A DNA stretch of 64,000 nt from Streptomyces pyxinicus (GCF_024753135.1 NZ_JANUGP010000008.1:228068-292067); one strand, 5' to 3'. Numbered from the stretch's first letter, positions 1 through 8,460 are shown. A program made the numbers and translations. Notes: generated by a model from the sequence alone, not told the origin.

Positions 1-117
1 AAGACCGAACCCATGAAATCCAAGCATCAAAGGCGCGGGTGGACTACTGTGATGCTATGACGAATCCTTGACTCGGATTTGGCTCGACGCAACAGCGCGG
101 AGAGACGGGGAGAGATT

Positions 118-939
118 GTGGAAATCCAGCTTCTGGGCCCCTTAGGGGCGACCATACGAGGAGAATCGATCGTCCCGACGGCGGGGAAGCCGCGGCAGGT
201 TCTTGCCCTGCTGGCTTTGCACCCCGGCAGGATTCTGCCGGTGTCGACCCTCATGGACGAGATCTGGGGAACCGAACCGCCCGCGAGCGCGCTGACCACG
301 CTCCAGACGTACGTTCTCCAGCTCCGCCGGCGCCTGGGCACGGCCATGGGGCCGGACGCGTCGGACTCGGTGAAGGACGTGCTCGCGACCCGGCACGGCG
401 GTTACGTCCTCCAGGTCGAGCCGGCCTGCACCGACGTACGCGAGTACGAGCGGCTGGCTGCCTGCGCCCAGAGCGCCTTCGAGCAGAACCGGGACGAGCA
501 GGCTTCCGCGACCTTCCGCAAAGCGCTGTCCCTGTGGCAGGGCCCGGCGCTCGTCGACGTACCCGTCGGGCCGGTCCTGGAGATCGAGGTCATGCGACTG
601 CAAGAGTCCCGCCTGGTCACCACGGAGCGGCGGATCGACGCCGACCTGCGGCTGGGCAAGCACTCCCAGCTGATCGCCGAGCTGTTCGACCTGGTCTCCC
701 GCCACCCCCATCACGAGGGCCTGCACTCCCAGGCGATGGTCGCCCTCTATCGCTCCGGCCGCCAGGCGTCCGCCCTGGGCGTCTATCGCGCTCTGCGCAC
801 CCGCCTGATCGAGGAACTCGGCGTGGAACCCTCACCGCAACTGCAACGGCTCCATCAGGCCATCCTCACCGTCGACAGCCGCCTCGACGTCCTCGCCGAC
901 GAACGTCGGGGTTCCACCTTCGACCTGTACGCGGCCTGA
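118..939 (+). CDS. AfsR/SARP-family transcriptional regulator
   Basis: A 273-residue SARP-type activator. Residues about 10-97 form the OmpR-like winged-helix DNA-binding domain (GKPRQVLALLALHPG, then LQTYVLQLRRRLG, then the hairpin RHGGYVL). Residues about 105-250 form the bacterial transcriptional activation domain, ending in the typical GVEPSPQLQRLHQAIL. There is no NB-ARC or TPR extension, so it is a short pathway-specific SARP rather than an AfsR-size protein. I chose GTG at 118 because GGGGAG lies 5 nt upstream and the protein then begins MEIQLLGPLG, the usual SARP opening. An upstream TTG at 79 would add 13 residues. Codon 9 (142-144) is TTA, which in Streptomyces makes translation depend on the bldA tRNA. 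SARPs usually activate antibiotic clusters; none is adjacent to the right, so the target may lie left of the window. Confidence 0.9.
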   Translation: MEIQLLGPLGATIRGESIVPTAGKPRQVLALLALHPGRILPVSTLMDEIWGTEPPASALTTLQTYVLQLRRRLGTAMGPDASDSVKDVLATRHGGYVLQVEPACTDVREYERLAACAQSAFEQNRDEQASATFRKALSLWQGPALVDVPVGPVLEIEVMRLQESRLVTTERRIDADLRLGKHSQLIAELFDLVSRHPHHEGLHSQAMVALYRSGRQASALGVYRALRTRLIEELGVEPSPQLQRLHQAILTVDSRLDVLADERRGSTFDLYAA

Positions 940-1254
940 TCACACCAGCGCGACCTCTACACCAGACGGTCCTGGTGCAGAGGTCGCCGCAGGTCGCTCC
1001 CCAGCGGGTCGACAGGGCTTCGACGAGGAGCAGCGGGGACGCGGGTCCACCACCTCGACGCGGAGGGCCGGATCCTCATTCCGCGTTCATGTGACTCAGC
1101 GTGGCCATCTTTCTCTACGCTGACCAGCAACGGTATCGGTACTCAGCGTCACTGTCCGGTCGCTGTCCGGCCGTGTCCGGGCGATGTGGCGTGACGCCCG
1201 GCGCCGGTGCGGGGTTGAGCAAGGACGGCACGCGCGAAGTCTTCGGAGGTGGCT
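940..1254. other. Intergenic region upstream of XRE regulator
   Basis: No convincing gene. The first 150 bp look like degraded coding-type sequence with no start signal. The second half holds three copies of TCAGCGT: direct at 1096-1102, inverted (ACGCTGA) at 1117-1123, and direct at 1143-1149. They are listed separately as a possible operator. Confidence 0.5.
1093..1150. promoter_or_regulatory. Candidate operator: repeated TCAGCGT half-sites
   Basis: TCAGCGT (1096-1102) faces ACGCTGA (1117-1123), and a third copy in direct orientation lies at 1143-1149, all about 100-160 bp upstream of the XRE gene. The arrangement suits autoregulation by a dimeric HTH protein. The link to this regulator is inference. 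Confidence 0.35.
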
Positions 1255-2115
1255 GTGACAGGGACGAGGCCGCAGAGCGGTGACGGGATGGAGTCGAACA
1301 GCAGCGATGACGAGGAATCGGCGGCGGTCCTGCGGACCGTCGGCCGGGTCCTCAAAACCTGCCGCGAGCGAAAGGGGCTCACCCAGGCCGAGTTGGGGGC
1401 GGCCATCGGATACAGCGAGGAACAGGTGTCCTCGGTGGAGCGGGGCCGACGTGCACCGAGCCTGGCGTTCCTGGAGGCGGCGGACCGGGTCCTGGAGGCC
1501 GGGGGCCTGCTGATCGGCCTGCGGAAGGACGTGGAGCAGGCCCGGTACCCGAAGAAGGTTCGGGATCTGGCGAAGTTGGAGGCGGAGGCGGTGGAGATCT
1601 GCGCCTATGACAACTCCGCCCTCAATGGTCTCCTTCAGACGCCGGAGTACGCGAAGGCGTTGTACGGGATGCGGCGTCCGCCCTTCGACGAGGAGGAACT
1701 TGAGCGCCTTGTCGCCGCGCGCCTGGCACGGCAGGAGGTCTTCGACGGACAGCCCACCCCCATCTTCAGCTTCGTCCAGGAAGAGGCGACGCTGCGCCGT
1801 CCGGTCGGGGGCAGAATGGTGATGCGGAGGCAGCTCGAACACCTGTTGGAGATTGGTCGGCGGCGAAACGTGGAGATCCAGGTGATGCTCACGGCTTGTG
1901 AGGATCACGCCGGTCTAGCAGGGTCGTTCAAGCTGCTTCGGCTCCAGGAAGGGGACACCGTGGGACACAACGAGGTACAGCTCACCAGTCGGCTGATCTC
2001 CCACCCCAAGGAAGTCCAGGTCCACGAGATCCGCTATGGCATCATCCGTGCCCAGGCCCTCACGCCCCGTGAGTCGCTGGCCTTCATCGAAAAAGTGCTG
2101 GGAGATACATCATGA
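1255..2115 (+). CDS. XRE-family HTH regulator with DUF5753-type C-terminal domain
   Basis: About 286 residues. An N-terminal Cro/C1 helix-turn-helix (CRERKGLTQAELGAAIGYSE, then VERGRRAPSL) is followed by the long C-terminal domain found in Streptomyces Scr1-like/DUF5753 regulators (MYGMRRPPF-type region and QEEATLRRPVGG). Two close GTG codons (1249, 1255) are possible. GGAGG at 1245-1249 overlaps the first and sits 5 nt from the second, so I use 1255. The stop overlaps the DUF397 start (ATGA), a translationally coupled pair seen hundreds of times in Streptomyces genomes. Such pairs are thought to work as regulator plus small partner in development or antibiotic control; the target here is unknown. 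Confidence 0.88.
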   Translation: MTGTRPQSGDGMESNSSDDEESAAVLRTVGRVLKTCRERKGLTQAELGAAIGYSEEQVSSVERGRRAPSLAFLEAADRVLEAGGLLIGLRKDVEQARYPKKVRDLAKLEAEAVEICAYDNSALNGLLQTPEYAKALYGMRRPPFDEEELERLVAARLARQEVFDGQPTPIFSFVQEEATLRRPVGGRMVMRRQLEHLLEIGRRRNVEIQVMLTACEDHAGLAGSFKLLRLQEGDTVGHNEVQLTSRLISHPKEVQVHEIRYGIIRAQALTPRESLAFIEKVLGDTS

Positions 2116-2318
2116 CCAACCCCCCGACGGGGAACGGTTCCGCGCTGGAGTGGTTCAAGAGCAGCTACAGCACGAATGACGGTCCCGACTGCGTGGAGGT
2201 CGCCTTCGCCCCCGAACAGACCATCCACGTAAGGGACTCGAAGCACGCACAAGGCCCCCAGCTCGCCTTCGGGCCTCAGCAGTGGGCCGCGTTCCTCCCC
2301 CACGCCGCGCATCGCTGA
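2112..2318 (+). CDS. DUF397 domain-containing small protein
   Basis: A 68-residue protein with the DUF397 signature: W-x-KSSYS near the N terminus (WFKSSYSTNDGPDCVEVA), the VRDSK turn and the closing W-x-x-F. It starts at ATG 2112 inside the last codons of the XRE gene. DUF397 proteins are normally encoded directly after an XRE/DUF5753 regulator and are believed to modulate it. Function beyond that is not established. Confidence 0.9.
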   Translation: MTNPPTGNGSALEWFKSSYSTNDGPDCVEVAFAPEQTIHVRDSKHAQGPQLAFGPQQWAAFLPHAAHR

Positions 2319-2333
2319 CGTACGGCAGGCTGA

Positions 2334-2368
2334 CGCCCCGTGTCCGGTTTCGTGCCGGGCGCGGGGCG
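2334..2368. terminator. Bidirectional hairpin terminator between DUF397 gene and peptidase E
   Basis: CGCCCCG (2334-2340) pairs with CGGGGCG (2362-2368) and the stem continues inward through TCCGG/CCGGG with two G-U pairs, giving about 14 bp around a TTTCGTG loop. It lies between two convergent stops (2318 and 2405) and has no T-tract, as is usual in Streptomyces. Confidence 0.6.
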
Positions 2369-2404
2369 GCGGCGTTCAGGGCCTACGAGACGTGGCCACG
2401 TGCG

Positions 2405-3073
2405 TCACGGGTGGAACCGCCACCGGCCCTCGGAGATGACATCCAGCTTGCCGTCCCTGACACGGACGGCTGTCTCGTCGTCGATGAAGTAGATCGGGAA
2501 GTCCGCCCGCGCGGCGATGTGGTCAGCCCAGGCGTCGTCCCGTTCGGGGAAGTCCGGTGAGTACAGGTGCGGCTTGAGGTACCAGTCGAAGAGGCCGAAC
2601 GGCGGTGCCACGGTCGTCGCGCCGAGCACGTGGAGGTCGGCGGTGTCGCCGATGACGTCGGCGGAGTGTTCGGTGAGGTGACGGCTGAAGATCATCGATC
2701 CGGCGCTGAATCCGACGTAGACCCGGCTCTCCAGTGCCTCCAGGAAGCAGTCGGCCAGGCCGTTGCCGGTGATGCTGCGCGCGAGGTGGTAGTGGTTGCC
2801 GCCCCCGACGTAGATGACGTCGGCGTGGAGCAGCCGGTCGCGCACCAGCCGCCGGGGCAGGCCGTTCAGCTCCAGGACGTCGAACTCCCGCCAGCCGAGG
2901 CCGTGCAGCCGGTTCAGGTCCGCGACGAACCAGCCATGGTCGCCGGGCTCGGCGAGGGACGCCGTGGGAACGTACACGGCGTTGGCCGATCCGAACGGCT
3001 TGCCCAGCATGTCCCGCAGCGCGTCCCGCTGCGTCTCGTTGCGCAGGCCGCTCGCGGTCAGGAGAAAGTTCAT
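2405..3073 (-). CDS. Peptidase E-like serine peptidase (family S51)
   Basis: A 222-residue cytosolic protein of the PepE/cyanophycinase type, which cleaves Asp-X dipeptides. The nucleophile elbow is GFSAGSM with Ser about residue 123. The preceding YVGGGNHYHL strand-loop, a following conserved Asp (GDTADLH) and a His in YLKPHLYS fit the S51 Ser-His-Asp/Glu arrangement. I used the internal ATG at 3073 (MNFLLTASGL), matching family N termini; a longer frame from 3124 adds 17 non-conserved residues. No strong Shine-Dalgarno is visible for either start. The gene is monocistronic, with the TetR gene upstream on the same strand. Confidence 0.85.
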   Translation of the reverse strand: MNFLLTASGLRNETQRDALRDMLGKPFGSANAVYVPTASLAEPGDHGWFVADLNRLHGLGWREFDVLELNGLPRRLVRDRLLHADVIYVGGGNHYHLARSITGNGLADCFLEALESRVYVGFSAGSMIFSRHLTEHSADVIGDTADLHVLGATTVAPPFGLFDWYLKPHLYSPDFPERDDAWADHIAARADFPIYFIDDETAVRVRDGKLDVISEGRWRFHP

Positions 3074-3175
3074 CGGGCGAGACAAGCACGGCTCGCGGGT
3101 CCACGCAACGCACCCGGGATCCACCGATACCGCGAGTGGAGACGGCCGATCGGGTAGCGGTCGGCTGTCGTGCGG

Positions 3176-3778
3176 TCAGGACCGGCTCAGCGCCCGCTCG
3201 ATCGCGAGGCGGGCCCGGTCGGCGGCCGACCGGTCATGCTGGAGCTGCATGGCCGCGTTCAGCGCCAGTCCGGCGGCGATGATCTCGAACAGGGCCTGGT
3301 CGATGTCGAACCCGGCGGGCAGTTCGGCGTTCTCCACCGCTGCGGTCAGGTCCGCCCGCAGTTGTTCCTGCCAGCGCGACCACACTTCGGCCACCGCGTC
3401 GCGGACCCGGCCGGGGCGCCCGTCGTACTCGCTGAGGGCCGCCGTCATCAGGCAGCCGCCGGGCAGGAGTGGCGCTTCCAGGTAGCCCACCGAGTTGGCG
3501 CACACCGCGCGCAGCCGCCGCAGGCCCGGCGGTTCGCCCAGCGCGGGCTCGACCACCCGGTGCCAGAAGTCCACGAACGCCTTGTCCAGCGTGGAGATCT
3601 GCAGCGACTCCTTGGTGCCGAAGTGCTTGTGCACCCCGGACTTGCTCATCTCCAGTGCCTCGGCGAGTCGGCCGATGGTGATGCCGTCCAGCCCTTCCTC
3701 GGAGGCGATCTCGGCGGCACGGCCGAGGATGCGGCCCCTGGTGGCCTGCGCTTCGGCTACGGAGCGGCGTGGCGACAT
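3176..3778 (-). CDS. TetR/AcrR-family repressor
   Basis: A 200-residue repressor. The N-terminal TetR HTH spans about residues 12-58 (RGRILGRAAEIASEEGLDG, then ALEMSKSGVHKHFGTKESL). The C-terminal half is a helical ligand-binding domain of the type with CLMTAALSEYDG in its middle. It is divergent from the metallo-hydrolase gene across a 91-bp gap holding related palindromes, so it probably represses that gene and itself. Ligand unknown. Confidence 0.9.
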   Translation of the reverse strand: MSPRRSVAEAQATRGRILGRAAEIASEEGLDGITIGRLAEALEMSKSGVHKHFGTKESLQISTLDKAFVDFWHRVVEPALGEPPGLRRLRAVCANSVGYLEAPLLPGGCLMTAALSEYDGRPGRVRDAVAEVWSRWQEQLRADLTAAVENAELPAGFDIDQALFEIIAAGLALNAAMQLQHDRSAADRARLAIERALSRS

Positions 3779-3788
3779 GCGACAAGCA

Positions 3789-3834
3789 TAGCGTACGAGC
3801 GTCCGCTATTTACTTAGAGAACGTGCGTACGCTA
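3789..3834. promoter_or_regulatory. TetR operator pair in the TetR/metallo-hydrolase divergent promoter
   Basis: An imperfect 20-bp palindrome, TAGCG-TACGAGCGTC-CGCTA, occupies 3789-3808 (16 of 20 symmetric positions). Its left half TAGCGTACG recurs inverted as CGTACGCTA at 3826-3834. The sites lie 11-56 bp upstream of the repressor start, which suits binding by two TetR dimers. The assignment is inference from position and symmetry. Confidence 0.6.
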
Positions 3835-3869
3835 AATTCGCCGTCGTCACCGAGAGCAAGGAGTACGGG

Positions 3870-4652
3870 ATGCGAGTGCGACGGTTGGGCTGGGCAGGAC
3901 TGGAGATCGAGGCAGGCGGCAAGCGGCTGGTGATCGACTACGTCCGGGACATCTCCCCGCTGTTCACGGGATGGAAGCCCGGCAAGTGGCTGGCAGTGCC
4001 GACCGGCCAGGTCGATGCCGCGCTGGTCACCCACCTGCACCGGGATCACACCGACGCGCCCGCGCTCGCGGAGGTGCTGGCACCGGGAGCGCCGGTGCTG
4101 CGACCGGCTCCCGGCCACGGTGACGACGTGGACAACATGACGACGTTGCTGGCTGAGAGTGAGTTGACCGGGCACCGATTGGCGGCCACCGTGGTCGACG
4201 TCTGGTCCACCCGTGAGATCGGGCCGTTTCGCGTCACCGCCGTCCCGGCCGTGGACGGGCTGGGCGACCCCCAGCTGAACTGGGTGGTGGAGGCCGACGG
4301 ACAGCGGCTCTTCCACGGCGGCGACACCATGTTCCACGGCTACTGGTGGCTCATCGCGCGCCGGTTCAGCCCGTTCGACGCGGCGTTCCTGCCCGCCAAC
4401 GGCCCCGTCGTCGACGCGCCGCACCTGCAACCGCCGAGCCCGATGCCCGCCGCGCTGGACCCGAGGCAGGCGGCTGCGGCGGCGGAGATCCTCGACGCCC
4501 GGTACGTGGTGCCGATCCACTACGAGCCGGAGCAGCCGGACAAGATCGCGGGCTACGTCGAAGTCACCGACCCGGCGGGGGAATTGCGCGAGCATGCCGG
4601 AGCGCGCGCACGCGTGCTGGCCGTCGGTGAATGGCTGGACCTGACCACATGA
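3870..4652 (+). CDS. MBL-fold metallo-hydrolase (UlaG-like)
   Basis: A 260-residue metallo-beta-lactamase-fold protein. Metal-binding motifs are visible: HLHRDH at about residues 56-61 (the HxHxDH motif), the HGGDTMFHG loop carrying a ligand Asp, and a C-terminal IHYEP histidine. It resembles the beta-lactamase-superfamily-2/UlaG group rather than true lactamases and has no signal peptide, so it is cytosolic. AAGGAG stands 7 nt before the ATG. It is controlled by the divergent TetR gene. The substrate cannot be read from the sequence. Confidence 0.88.
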   Translation: MRVRRLGWAGLEIEAGGKRLVIDYVRDISPLFTGWKPGKWLAVPTGQVDAALVTHLHRDHTDAPALAEVLAPGAPVLRPAPGHGDDVDNMTTLLAESELTGHRLAATVVDVWSTREIGPFRVTAVPAVDGLGDPQLNWVVEADGQRLFHGGDTMFHGYWWLIARRFSPFDAAFLPANGPVVDAPHLQPPSPMPAALDPRQAAAAAEILDARYVVPIHYEPEQPDKIAGYVEVTDPAGELREHAGARARVLAVGEWLDLTT

Positions 4653-4705
4653 GCGGACCGTGCTGAGCTTGGTCCGTGATACGACGGCGCCGCCGACGCG
4701 GGCGT

Positions 4706-4741
4706 GCCGCCGCGCCCTCCCCCAGGGGTGGGCGCGGCGGC
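4706..4741. terminator. Bidirectional hairpin terminator
   Basis: A perfect 12-bp stem, GCCGCCGCGCCC (4706-4717) with GGGCGCGGCGGC (4730-4741), and a 12-nt loop. It lies between the convergent metallo-hydrolase (stop 4652) and membrane-protein (stop 4755) genes. Confidence 0.7.
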
Positions 4742-4754
4742 CGTCGCGGTGTCG

Positions 4755-5276
4755 TCAGCGGCGCGTCGTGTGGGTGTGAGCCACCGCCAGGCCCAGGAAG
4801 AGGAGCAGGACCGCCGTCGGCACCAGGGTCGCTGCCAGCCAGTCCGCCGGGGACTGCGGGCCTGCGGCCAGCCTGAGCGCGGCTGTCGTCGTCGCCGCCG
4901 CGAGGCCCGTGGCGAGGAGGGTCGCCACGACAGGGCGGGAGGGACTCGGGGTGCTGGTGACGTGGAGTGCGGACCAGTGGGAGGCCGCCTCGCGTTGTTC
5001 TCGGCGGTGGCAGACGGCCGCGGCGGCCCGGAGGAGGACCGCGGCCGTCGTGCCGGCCGCGGCCAGGGTGAGGGGCGGCCACCAGGACGGTGTCGTCAGG
5101 AAGACCGCCGTCAGCAGTGCCGCCGTGGACCACAGCGTGACGCACGCCGTGGCCGCCGTGCGGTGGGACGCGGGGCGGTCGGGGCCGGCTCGGAGGGTGA
5201 GGAGGGCCGGGACGTACCAGGCGGAGCCGGCCAGGGTGAGGAGGCCGGTGCCGAGGGCCAGGGCGGGGTGGGTCAT
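4755..5276 (-). CDS. Small polytopic membrane protein downstream of ctaD
   Basis: A 173-residue protein with about four hydrophobic segments ([17 protein letters not shown]; a threonine/alanine-rich [29 protein letters not shown]) and a short basic tail. Its ATG overlaps the ctaD stop (ATGA at 5276-5273), so it is translationally coupled to the oxidase subunit. I do not recognise a family. The position suggests an accessory or assembly role for the terminal oxidase, but no metal-binding motif is visible. Confidence 0.75.
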   Translation of the reverse strand: MTHPALALGTGLLTLAGSAWYVPALLTLRAGPDRPASHRTAATACVTLWSTAALLTAVFLTTPSWWPPLTLAAAGTTAAVLLRAAAAVCHRREQREAASHWSALHVTSTPSPSRPVVATLLATGLAAATTTAALRLAAGPQSPADWLAATLVPTAVLLLFLGLAVAHTHTTRR

Positions 5277-6988
5277 GACCGGGGTGCCGCTTCCAGTGCC
5301 GCGATCTCGGGGTGGTGGAGGTCGAACGCCGGGGACTCGCTGCGGATGCGCGGCAGGCTGGTGAAGTTGTGGCGCGGGGGCGGGCAGGAGGTGGCCCACT
5401 CCAGGGAGCGGCCGTAGCCCCAGGGGTCGTCGACCTCGACCCGCTTGCCGTACTTCGCCGTCTTCCAGACGTTGTAGAAGAAGGGCAGGACAGACAGGCC
5501 CAGCAGGAACGAGCCGATCGTCGACAGGGTGTTGAGAGTGGTGAAGCCGTCGGCCGCCAGGTAGTCGGCGTAGCGGCGGGGCATGCCCTCGGCGCCGAGC
5601 CAGTGCTGGACCAGGAAGGTGAGGTGGAAGCCCACCGTGAGGGTCCAGAAGGTGACCTTGCCGAGCCGCTCGTCCAGCATCTTGCCGGTGAACTTCGGCC
5701 ACCAGAAGTGGAATCCGGCGAACATCGCGTACACGACCGTACCGAAGATCGTGTAGTGGAAGTGCGCCACCACGAAGTAGGTGTCGGACAGGTGGAAGTC
5801 CATCGGCGGGGACGCCAGGATCACGCCGGTCAGACCGCCGAAGACGAACGTGACGAGGAAGCCGGTCGCCCACAGCATCGGTGTCTCGAAGGAGAGCGAG
5901 CCCTTCCACATGGTGCCGATCCAGTTGAAGAACTTGACGCCCGTCGGGACCGCGATGAGGAAGGTCATGAAGGAGAAGAAGGGCAGCAGGACACCGCCCG
6001 TGACGTACATGTGGTGCGCCCATACGGTGACCGAGAGGCCGGCGATCGCGATCGTCGCGGCGACCAGGCCCATGTAGCCGAACATCGGCTTGCGGGAGAA
6101 CACCGGGATGACCTCGGAGACGATGCCGAAGAAGGGCAACGCCAGGATGTAGACCTCCGGGTGGCCGAAGAACCAGAACAGGTGTTGCCACAGCAGCGCT
6201 CCGCCGTTGGCCGCGTCGAAGACATGGCTGCCGAACTTGCGGTCGCACTCCAGGGCGAACAGGGCCGCCGCCAGCACCGGGAAGACCAGCAGGACCAGGA
6301 CGGCGGTCAGCAGCACGTTCCACACGAAGATCGGCATCCGGAACATGGTCAGGCCGGGCGCCCGCATGCAGATGATCGTGGTGATGAAGTTGACCGCGCC
6401 CGCGATCGAGCCGAAGCCGGACAGCGCCACGCCCATGATCCACAGGTCGGCGCCCAGGCCCGGCGAGTGCACCGAGTCGGACAGCGGGGCGTAGAGGAAC
6501 CAGCCGAAGTCGGCGGCACCGCCCGGGGTGAGGAAGCCGCCCGCCGCGATCAGGGAGCCGAACAGGAACAGCCAGAAGGCCAGCATGTTCAGCCGGGGGA
6601 AGGCCACGTCCGGCGCGCCGATCTGGAGCGGCATGATCCAGTTGGCGAAGCCGGTGAACAGCGGCATGGCGAACAGCAGCAGCATCACCGAGCCGTGCAT
6701 GGTGAACGCCTGGTTGAACTGCTCGTTGGACATGATCTGGAGCCCCGGGCGGGCCAGTTCGGCCCGCATCAGCAGGGCCATCACACCGCCGACGATGAAG
6801 AACACGAAGGCGCTGACCAGGTACATGGTCCCGATCTTCTTGTGGTCGGTGGTGGTCAGCCACTCCGCCCACGACGGCCGCCGCCGGGCCGCCCGTCCGG
6901 TGTCCTCCCGGGCGGCCACCTCGCCCGCCGACGGGGCCTCGGCTCCCCGCCCGTCCGCCCTCACCTGTTGCATCTGCGCCTCGTCCAC
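5273..6988 (-). CDS. ctaD: Cytochrome c oxidase subunit I (accessory copy)
   Basis: About 571 residues with 12 membrane helices, the catalytic heme-copper subunit of an aa3-type oxidase. Ligand regions are intact: HGSVML (low-spin heme His), HPEVYI with the Tyr of the His-Tyr crosslink, HHMYVTGG (CuB) and HFHYTIFG (heme a3 and heme a). GTG at 6988 is preceded by AGGGAGGA 9-10 nt upstream; ATG 6973 is an alternative. Streptomyces normally carry ctaD in a ctaCDEF/qcr cluster. Here no subunit II or III is adjacent, so this is probably a second, condition-specific copy. Two GGGCCG-type palindromes sit about 93-140 bp upstream. Confidence 0.93.
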   Translation of the reverse strand: MDEAQMQQVRADGRGAEAPSAGEVAAREDTGRAARRRPSWAEWLTTTDHKKIGTMYLVSAFVFFIVGGVMALLMRAELARPGLQIMSNEQFNQAFTMHGSVMLLLFAMPLFTGFANWIMPLQIGAPDVAFPRLNMLAFWLFLFGSLIAAGGFLTPGGAADFGWFLYAPLSDSVHSPGLGADLWIMGVALSGFGSIAGAVNFITTIICMRAPGLTMFRMPIFVWNVLLTAVLVLLVFPVLAAALFALECDRKFGSHVFDAANGGALLWQHLFWFFGHPEVYILALPFFGIVSEVIPVFSRKPMFGYMGLVAATIAIAGLSVTVWAHHMYVTGGVLLPFFSFMTFLIAVPTGVKFFNWIGTMWKGSLSFETPMLWATGFLVTFVFGGLTGVILASPPMDFHLSDTYFVVAHFHYTIFGTVVYAMFAGFHFWWPKFTGKMLDERLGKVTFWTLTVGFHLTFLVQHWLGAEGMPRRYADYLAADGFTTLNTLSTIGSFLLGLSVLPFFYNVWKTAKYGKRVEVDDPWGYGRSLEWATSCPPPRHNFTSLPRIRSESPAFDLHHPEIAALEAAPRS

Positions 6989-7080
6989 CGGACGACGTCC
7001 TCCCTGTCGTTCAACTCGCCGACACACTCACGCCGTCGGCCGCCGCCACATGATCACCGGAGGGGCGGGGGGTGCCGGTA

Positions 7081-7094
7081 GGGCCGAACAGCCC
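7081..7094. promoter_or_regulatory. DevR/OsdR-like palindrome, box 1
   Basis: GGGCCGAACAGCCC, one base off a perfect 6+6 palindrome about an AA centre. It lies about 93 bp upstream of the ctaD start. Confidence 0.5.
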
Positions 7095-7113
7095 CCGAGG
7101 GGCGGGACAGGTG

Positions 7114-7128
7114 GGGACCAACGGCCCC
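7114..7128. promoter_or_regulatory. DevR/OsdR-like palindrome, box 2
   Basis: GGGACCAACGGCCCC, a second copy 33 bp from box 1 (about three helical turns), in the ctaD upstream region. The GGGAC left half is even closer to the classical DosR box. Confidence 0.5.
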
Positions 7129-7135
7129 TGTGGGG

Positions 7136-7789
7136 TCAGAGCAGCGAGCGCCAGTAGTCCCACCAGCGGGTGGCGACCAGCATGACGATGCTCAGGTACC
7201 AGGTCGCCGGCACCACCCAGTGGAACTCCGTCACCCCGGCCACCACCGCGCGCGGCGCCCGCAGGATGCCGTGCCGGAGGTTGTGCGCGGTGGTGTACCA
7301 GAACATCGCGATGGTGGCCGCCCAGGCCAGCGAGCACCACAGGCACAGCGCGCCGATCTCGTACAGCGCCTGCGTCATCAGCCGCATGCAGAAGCCGGTG
7401 CCGAGGGCGGTGCCCGCGTTCAGGCCGAGCCAGAACCAGCGCCGGAAGCGGGCCCCGGCCAGCAGCGCGACGCCGACGGCGGTGACCACCGGGTAGGTCA
7501 TCAGGCCGAGCAGCGGGTTGGGGAAGCCGATCACGGACGCCTGGGCGCTCTGCATGACGTTCGTGCAGGACAGGACCGGGCTGAGGTTGCAGGAGGGCGA
7601 GAAGTGCGGGTCCTTCAGGAGCTGGATCTTGTCGATGGTGATCACGAGGGAGGCGAGGACGCCCAGTGCTCCGGTCACGATCAGCAGGAGGGCGAAGGGG
7701 CGGGAGGCGCCGGTCGCGCCTTCGGGGGTGATCGGCCGTCGCTCCGGGGGCACGGGCACACGGGCGGGGCGGGTGGTGGTGCTGGTCAT
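7136..7789 (-). CDS. Vitamin K epoxide reductase (VKOR)-family protein
   Basis: A 217-residue inner-membrane quinone-linked thiol oxidoreductase. The core is a 4-5 TM bundle after a cytosolic N terminus of about 30 residues. The active-site CxxC is CLWC (Cys149, Cys152) and the loop cysteines that shuttle electrons are CNLSPVLSC (Cys67, Cys75), so all four redox cysteines are present. VKOR homologues replace DsbB in actinobacteria, oxidising a DsbA-like partner to form extracytoplasmic disulfides. No thioredoxin-like domain is fused. The ATG overlaps the stop of the upstream gene (4 nt). Position before ctaD suggests a link between disulfide formation and respiration. Confidence 0.92.
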   Translation of the reverse strand: MTSTTTRPARVPVPPERRPITPEGATGASRPFALLLIVTGALGVLASLVITIDKIQLLKDPHFSPSCNLSPVLSCTNVMQSAQASVIGFPNPLLGLMTYPVVTAVGVALLAGARFRRWFWLGLNAGTALGTGFCMRLMTQALYEIGALCLWCSLAWAATIAMFWYTTAHNLRHGILRAPRAVVAGVTEFHWVVPATWYLSIVMLVATRWWDYWRSLL

Positions 7790-8355
7790 CGGGGTCGGTC
7801 CGTCTCGTCGAGGGTCCGGGTGGGCGCCGCGCCCACGGTGGTCGTCCGGCGGGTGCCGGTGAGCGGGGGCGGGCCGGCTATCGGCTCGCGGACCGCTCCC
7901 TCGGGCCAGATCACCTCGGTGGGTACGCCGTGCGCGCGGGCGTAGGCCACCAAGTGGGCGGTGGCGTCACGGCCGTTGGACGGTGAGCCGTCCCATACGG
8001 CCAGCAGGCGGCGGCAGTCGGCGATCATCCGCTCGTCGGCACCCACGCACGCGTCGCGGTCGGCCGGGTCGTACTCCAGCAGGCGCACCTGCCCGGCCAG
8101 CATGAGCAGTTCGCCGGTGGCCAGGCGGTCGGGGGCCGGTGGCGGCGCGGGCACCAGGTGCCGGGTGGGTGTCAGCACCACCAGCGGGCGTCCCGCCACC
8201 CGCGCCGCCCGCCCGAACGCCAACGGGGTTCCCGCGCCCGCGCGGACGAGTCCCGGCCCCTGTCCGGGCAGGCGTTCCAGCACCGCGCCCAGCTCGGCCT
8301 CCACCAGCCGCAGCGTGTCCGGAGCCAGGTCGGCGTGCCCGACCGCAGTGATCAT
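7786..8355 (-). CDS. Rossmann-like (SLOG-type) protein of unknown function
   Basis: About 189 residues. The N terminus (ITAVGHADLAPDTLRLVE) and the later LLAVWDGSPSNGRDATAHLV, then a VPTEVIWPEGA strand, resemble the nucleotide-binding fold of the SLOG/DprA-LOG group: a Gly-rich end of strand 1 and a WDG-x-P-x-x-G loop. No catalytic motif of the LOG cytokinin enzymes (PGGxGT) is present. The C-terminal 25 residues are disordered-looking. ATG 8355 has GGGAGG 11 nt upstream; GTG 8367 overlaps that Shine-Dalgarno. It is coupled to VKOR by ATGA. A GGGCCG palindrome lies 92 bp upstream, matching the ctaD promoter layout. Confidence 0.7.
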   Translation of the reverse strand: MITAVGHADLAPDTLRLVEAELGAVLERLPGQGPGLVRAGAGTPLAFGRAARVAGRPLVVLTPTRHLVPAPPPAPDRLATGELLMLAGQVRLLEYDPADRDACVGADERMIADCRRLLAVWDGSPSNGRDATAHLVAYARAHGVPTEVIWPEGAVREPIAGPPPLTGTRRTTTVGAAPTRTLDETDRPR

Positions 8356-8446
8356 CTCCCCGCTCACCTCCCGTCGTCACGGGTCCCTCGCCCCTCATGG
8401 GCGGGCCCGCGAGGAAAGTGAACTCAGCGTGTCCGGGCGGCTACTA

Positions 8447-8460
8447 GGGCCGAACGGCCC
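8447..8460. promoter_or_regulatory. DevR/OsdR-like palindrome, box 3
   Basis: GGGCCGAACGGCCC, perfectly symmetric 6-bp arms around AA, 92 bp upstream of the SLOG-type gene. Confidence 0.55.

Noticed and set aside
5312..7081. Long open frame opposite ctaD (about 590 codons)
   Set aside because: High-GC antisense shadow: repetitive Glu/Gly/Arg composition, no motif, no Shine-Dalgarno, while ctaD on the other strand has full catalytic motifs.
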